Part shown: in pieces, positions 7,880 through 10,786 of the stretch
How positions within the stretch are numbered: position 1 is the stretch's first letter
Layout of the letters: every line of letters starts with the position of its first letter
Origin: an uncultured bacterium
GTDB lineage: Bacteria > Bacteroidota > Ignavibacteria > Kapaibacteriales > UBA4661
Reading direction: 5' to 3'
DNA: 10,786 nt
Assembly: GCA_937899715.1 (NCBI GenBank)
Contig: CALCNX010000107.1
Location: 1 to 10,786, forward strand
The notes under the pieces: generated by a model
The model's input: only the letters and a program-made list of their open reading frames with translations
Databases searched by the model: none
What the model was told of the DNA's origin: nothing
Position numbers and translations under genes: made by a program

Positions 7880-8012
7880 AGCGAATGAAGAACGTGTGAG
7901 AGAAAAATGTAGATAAGTGTTTGTCAATTAAAGCACGTAATTTGTTGCAATTCTTCCCGAACTTTTTGTAGTTTACAAGTGCTTTATTTACCGTGCATTC
8001 GGAAAATATAAA

Positions 8013-8182
8013 AAAAATCGGTAGTGTTCGCCGGGCAAATCATATTCAAGGGTTCACAAGCACGATTTCTGTTCACCTTCGGATTACCCCTAACCCAAAC
8101 CGGAAATCAGCTCTACAAGAATATGGTTCGTCTGTTCTTCTTGCCTTACAAGAAGTTCGTGTGGGAAACGCTACCGATTTTT
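8013..8182. repeat. candidate 170-bp element bounded by inverted repeats (MITE-like)
   Basis: The ends AAAAATCGGTAG (8013-8024) and CTACCGATTTTT (8171-8182) are perfect inverted copies. The match goes on inwards past one mismatch for three more bases (GTT/AAC), giving 15 of 16 positions. The interior has no reading frame with family features. A small miniature transposable element or a long-range structured RNA would both fit. I see no clear target-site duplication outside the ends, and the poly-A/poly-T edges make the exact limits uncertain. Confidence 0.4.
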
Positions 8183-8197
8183 CATGTCTTACAAGAA
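8114..8197 (+). repeat. three short direct repeats TACAAGAA
   Basis: TACAAGAA occurs at 8114-8121, 8147-8154 and 8190-8197. The second and third copies share a longer core, CTTACAAGAA. The spacing is 33 and 43 bases, so it is not a regular array. The middle copy also forms a 7-bp hairpin with CTTCTTG just before it (8137-8143 with 8149-8155). This could be a decayed repeat unit or chance in AT-rich DNA. Confidence 0.4.
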
Positions 8198-8247
8198 AGA
8201 AAGTTCAAAAATCTTTTCGTAAGAATTTGTCAGGTTATCTCTCTGCT

Positions 8248-9189
8248 TTACTCGCCCCGCAAAAACTGCCGCACCGCCGCAAAATATTCCGCTTCTTTGT
8301 CCAGCCAGCCGTAGTGAGCGCATTTTTCCAGCAGTACAAGACGGGAATTGGGCAAAATTTTGTGGGCATATTCTGCGGTCTCCACTTTGATAATATCATC
8401 TTTGCCTTGTATGATAAGCGTGGGGCGTTGAAAGTGCCGTAAGTGTTCGGTGCAGTCGAATCGGATTGCTCGAAGGTTTTCAAAAACCAATCCATTGATT
8501 GCGGCATTGCCTTGCGTCAGCCGCTCGGCAATGGCGGGAATATATTTTCTGTCAAAGACGTATGCCGGAGCAAGTGCCAAGCCGCGCTGCAATCGTGCAT
8601 GGTGCGATGTGTCGCCCCCACTTATGCGCTCCGACCAATACGCCAGAGAATCACGCTCTCGCTGTGTGAGCCGTCCGCTAATGCGTGCGCCGACGTAGTT
8701 CAAAAAGTCGAGATTGATGCCACCGCTTGATGAAAAAATAAGTTTGTCAATGCGCTCAGGATGCAGCGTTGCGTAGTAAGCGCCAAGTACGCCACCGAAT
8801 GAATGCCCCAACACCGTCCATCTCTCAAACCCAAAATGCTTACGAAGTGCCTCAATATCTTCCACCATGAGCTGCATGGTGATGGTGGAAGTGTCCACTG
8901 TGGCGAGGACAGATTTCCCCGTGCCGCGTTGGTCGTAGATAATGGTGCGATACGCTCCGCCCTCGGAAAGTTTTTGTGCCACCGCAGCAAAACCGCTACT
9001 GTTCATTCCGGGACCGCCATTGATGATGAGAATGGGTAGTCCCTTTGCTCCGCCGAAGGTGCGGTAAAACGTCTTGACACCGTGCGAGGGAACAAAACCT
9101 GTTTCCTGTGTGTGAAGCACAAAAGAAGCGCTCAAGAACAAACAAACAACTGCAATGCTGATACGGCGGGTGAGGCAAAATGGTTTCAT
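8248..9189 (-). CDS. exported alpha/beta hydrolase, proline iminopeptidase-like (S33)
   Basis: A 313-residue hydrolase. The signal peptide covers about residues 1-26 (core ISIAVVCLFLSASFVL). The S33 family signs are in order: the oxyanion motif GGPG at 58-61, DQRGTGKS at 86-93, the nucleophile Ser130 in GHSFGG, the acid Asp264 or Asp265 in QGKDDII, and the catalytic His292 in KCAHYGWLD. A helical cap lies at about 160-240. S33 enzymes remove N-terminal proline or other residues from peptides, but many relatives act on esters or epoxides, so the substrate is open. Export is unusual for classical cytoplasmic iminopeptidases and points to extracellular or periplasmic peptide use. The ATG has no Shine-Dalgarno site. 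The gene lies 19 bp after the beta-lactamase-fold gene and is probably co-transcribed with it. Confidence 0.93.
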   Translation of the reverse strand: MKPFCLTRRISIAVVCLFLSASFVLHTQETGFVPSHGVKTFYRTFGGAKGLPILIINGGPGMNSSGFAAVAQKLSEGGAYRTIIYDQRGTGKSVLATVDTSTITMQLMVEDIEALRKHFGFERWTVLGHSFGGVLGAYYATLHPERIDKLIFSSSGGINLDFLNYVGARISGRLTQRERDSLAYWSERISGGDTSHHARLQRGLALAPAYVFDRKYIPAIAERLTQGNAAINGLVFENLRAIRFDCTEHLRHFQRPTLIIQGKDDIIKVETAEYAHKILPNSRLVLLEKCAHYGWLDKEAEYFAAVRQFLRGE

Positions 9190-9208
9190 TTGTATTGTTT
9201 GTATGGTA

Positions 9209-10663
9209 TTATTTCTTTTTCAACTCGTCCAGTTTTCGCTTGGCATTTTCGTTTCGTGAGTCCAACTGAACGGCTTTTTCAAGTTCTGCGATAGCATTTT
9301 TTGTATCGCCGAGCGCCATGTATCCTTCGCCCAAGCTATCGAACAGGTTAGAATTTTTCGGGAACAGTGTTGTATTGAGTTTGAAGATTTCCAGCGCCCA
9401 TTCGGGTTTCTTTTCTTTCTGCAAAAGCGCGTACCCGAAGCGGTTAAAAAATCCCGGTCCCGGCACATCAAAGTCGTTGTCGCGCAAGACGGTTTTGTAG
9501 TCTGCCACAAACTTTTGTATGCCTTGCTCTTTGATGTACTTGTACATCGCCATTGGTATTGGGAGCGGCATGGGCGGTACGGGCTTGTTTTGCAGAATGG
9601 CGCTTATTCTTGTACCAACTTCTTCGGCGGCTTGAAATTCATCGTTCACGTTGGCGCAGACAATGATGACGAAATGAAGATTGCTGAGTTCAATCACGAC
9701 CGAGTTCCATCCGGGCAAACCGCCTGCTGCTGCGCGTCGTACTTTGGGGCGCAGTTCATTCCAATTTGCTGCCTGGGGCGTTGGAGCATAGCGTCCGTAA
9801 AACAACATCTTCGATGCAGGTTGCAATAAACGTTCGTCGTTCAACATTGATTTTGAAAAAAGTAATAAATCGCCAACGGTGGAATAAACACCTCCGGCAG
9901 GCGAAGGATGGAACGTCCGGCTAATTTGGCGCTCGTTATATTTGTCGCCGTTCAGCGTAAACATCGTTCCCGATGCAGTATTCGGTGCAGCCATTCCCGC
10001 CGAAAGAAATACGGAATTATTCATTCCAAGCGGTTTGAAAATACGAGTGGTAACGTTGTCCGCATATCCTACGCCGGTAATTTTTTCAATGATTGCGCCC
10101 AGCACAACATATCCCGAATTAGAATAGCGCTGCTCCGACCCCGGCTTAAAAAACAGAGGCTTCGTGCGGATGGCACTCAGAATTTGGCTCACTGTCGTAT
10201 CGCGTTCGGGCTTGAAGTCGGGATACATCAGGTAATCTCCCATGCCGGAGCGCATCGTGAGCAAATGCTCAATCGTAACTTCCTTTGCAACATTATCCGG
10301 GAAATCAGCAAGATATTTGCCAACGGGGTCAGTGAGAGCAAGTTTCCCTTCTTGCAAAAGCTGGAGAATGACGACTTGCGTAAAATCCTTCGTCAGCGAA
10401 CCGATATTAAATTTTGTATCGGCATTGAGAGACGTTTTTTTCTCCCAATCCGCATAGCCGAGCGAGTGTTGATAGAAAACATTTTCTTGCTTGGCAATGA
10501 GAATATTGCCGGAAAATAAACCTTGCTTGGTAAGGTCTTGCACAAAATTCTGAACACGCTGCATGGTTGAGTCGGTCGGCTCTGCGGCAGCAAAAGCGGT
10601 TGCCACGCTCAGACAGAGAACAAGAAGAAAACTGGAAAGAGCTTTCGTAGTAAGAGTTTTCAT
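9209..10663 (-). CDS. exported class C beta-lactamase-fold serine hydrolase with TPRs
   Basis: A 484-residue protein of the serine beta-lactamase/DD-peptidase (S12) superfamily. The signal peptide covers about residues 1-25 (MKTLTTKALSSFLLVLCLSV, cleavage near AFA). The active-site SxxK is Ser89-Leu-Thr-Lys92 in NIGSLTKDFTQ, and the Tyr-Ser-Asn motif is at 180-182 in RYSNSGYVVLG. The third motif is GGLPGW at about 314-319 in place of KTG, which is common in the esterase/peptidase members rather than in true lactamases. Residues 397-470 add about two TPRs (ALEIFKLN, then LGEGYMALGDTKNAIAELEKA). Likely roles are peptidase or esterase; resistance to beta-lactams cannot be assumed. The frame also runs seven codons up to an ATG at 10684, but the ATG at 10663 starts the signal peptide cleanly. 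The phased 11-bp repeat lies 73 bp upstream. Confidence 0.92.
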   Translation of the reverse strand: MKTLTTKALSSFLLVLCLSVATAFAAAEPTDSTMQRVQNFVQDLTKQGLFSGNILIAKQENVFYQHSLGYADWEKKTSLNADTKFNIGSLTKDFTQVVILQLLQEGKLALTDPVGKYLADFPDNVAKEVTIEHLLTMRSGMGDYLMYPDFKPERDTTVSQILSAIRTKPLFFKPGSEQRYSNSGYVVLGAIIEKITGVGYADNVTTRIFKPLGMNNSVFLSAGMAAPNTASGTMFTLNGDKYNERQISRTFHPSPAGGVYSTVGDLLLFSKSMLNDERLLQPASKMLFYGRYAPTPQAANWNELRPKVRRAAAGGLPGWNSVVIELSNLHFVIIVCANVNDEFQAAEEVGTRISAILQNKPVPPMPLPIPMAMYKYIKEQGIQKFVADYKTVLRDNDFDVPGPGFFNRFGYALLQKEKKPEWALEIFKLNTTLFPKNSNLFDSLGEGYMALGDTKNAIAELEKAVQLDSRNENAKRKLDELKKK

Positions 10664-10696
10664 AGTTGGTTTATCAAAAAACATGAAACTTGGGGA

Positions 10697-10702
10697 ATAA
10701 TA
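10697..10702 (-). promoter_or_regulatory. possible -10 box upstream of the serine hydrolase gene
   Basis: TATTAT on the minus strand lies about 34 bp before the ATG at 10663 and 33 bp downstream of the 11-bp repeats. The expected -35 region 17 bases further up reads TTTCAT, a poor match, so an activator binding at the repeats would make sense. No match to the Bacteroidota TAnnTTTG box was found. Confidence 0.3.
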
Positions 10703-10735
10703 GTTTCAAGTTACCAAGAATGAAAGAAATTTTCT

Positions 10736-10779
10736 GTTAATGCCTTGTTAAGCAGACGTTAAAGAAGTGTTAAAGAATG
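10736..10779 (-). promoter_or_regulatory. four 11-bp direct repeats, Pho-box-like operator
   Basis: On the plus strand GTTAA begins at 10736, 10747, 10758 and 10769, exactly 11 bases apart (units GTTAATGCCTT, GTTAAGCAGAC, GTTAAAGAAGT, GTTAAAGAATG). On the minus strand, which is the transcribed direction, this reads as four TTAAC cores, one per helical turn. Direct repeats with an 11-bp period are how OmpR/PhoB-family response regulators bind; the Bacillus PhoP box (TTAACA-like) and the cyanobacterial SphR box (CTTAACCT-like) have nearly this core. The array lies 73-110 bp before the serine hydrolase ATG. The structure is certain; the regulator is an inference. Confidence 0.6.
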
Positions 10780-10786
10780 CTCATTG

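Larger units (their letters stand above)
7880..8247. other. 368-bp intergenic region with inverted and direct repeats, no gene
   Basis: This is the longest gap of the window, between the stop of the iminopeptidase-like gene and the ATG of the DUF2911-TPR gene. I see no credible gene: a plus-strand frame through it continues into the antisense of the hydrolase and has no family features. It contains a 12-bp perfect inverted repeat at 8013-8024 and 8171-8182 and three copies of TACAAGAA at 8114-8197, both listed separately. The 90 bp next to the DUF2911-TPR gene are AT-rich and are the likely promoter region. A minus-strand TTGACA sits at 7922-7927, but no well-spaced -10 box follows it. Confidence 0.6.

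Noticed and set aside
7922..7927. TTGACA as a -35 box for the DUF2911-TPR gene
   Set aside because: No acceptable -10 hexamer is found 16-18 bases further on, and Bacteroidota-type promoters do not use this box.
7929..7986. 8-bp inverted repeat TAAAGCAC / GTGCTTTA
   Set aside because: Short arms, 42-base loop and AT-rich surroundings; expected by chance.
7993..8442. 149-codon plus-strand frame covering the large spacer
   Set aside because: Nearly half of it is antisense to the S33 hydrolase, it has no domain or signal peptide, and it runs through the repeat structures; a chance frame is the simpler reading.
9908..10519. 203-codon plus-strand frame
   Set aside because: It lies completely antisense to the beta-lactamase-fold gene, whose active-site motifs are intact, and its translation has no recognisable features.

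Overview
The window is a one-directional stretch of bacterial DNA. Every gene I can support lies on the minus strand: eight complete genes plus the first 30 codons of a ninth that runs off the left edge, so the biological order is from right to left. The organism is most likely a member of the Bacteroidota/Chlorobiota/Ignavibacteria side of the bacteria. This is inferred from the two-domain FtsX/MacB permease of the type that is expanded there, two DUF2911 proteins, beta-lactamase-fold and esterase proteins with C-terminal TPR helices, and weak or missing Shine-Dalgarno sites at most starts. I cannot name a genus.

Right to left: a four-copy 11-bp direct repeat (10736-10779), then an exported class C beta-lactamase-fold serine hydrolase with TPRs (9209-10663). 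An exported proline-iminopeptidase-like alpha/beta hydrolase follows 19 bp later (8248-9189). Next is a 368-bp gap (7880-8247) holding a candidate 170-bp element bounded by inverted repeats. After it come a DUF2911-TPR protein (6695-7879), a six-helix membrane protein (5966-6646), a small exported NTF2-like protein (5397-5882), an exported esterase-D/Fes-type hydrolase with an extra C-terminal beta-rich domain (3981-5366) and, 6 bp later, a second DUF2911 protein with the domain at the opposite end (2769-3974). A 197-bp spacer then carries a perfect 25-bp inverted repeat whose arms are themselves palindromes (2653-2717), a REP-like structure. Left of it are an 818-residue ABC permease (115-2571) and the truncated membrane-protein start (1-91).

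Six of the eight complete products carry a signal peptide and the other two are membrane proteins, so the whole block works in or beyond the cell envelope. Three are serine hydrolases with intact nucleophile motifs. They may handle peptides or esters in the periplasm or outside, but no substrate can be read from the sequence. The close spacing of 10663 to 8248 and of 7879 to 2769 suggests two transcription units, with a possible third for the permease and the partial gene.

I found no tRNA, rRNA, CRISPR array, transposase gene or phage gene. The observations most worth following are the phased 11-bp repeat, which resembles a Pho box, and the two non-coding repeat structures. No clear case for a wholly new system can be made from this window alone.
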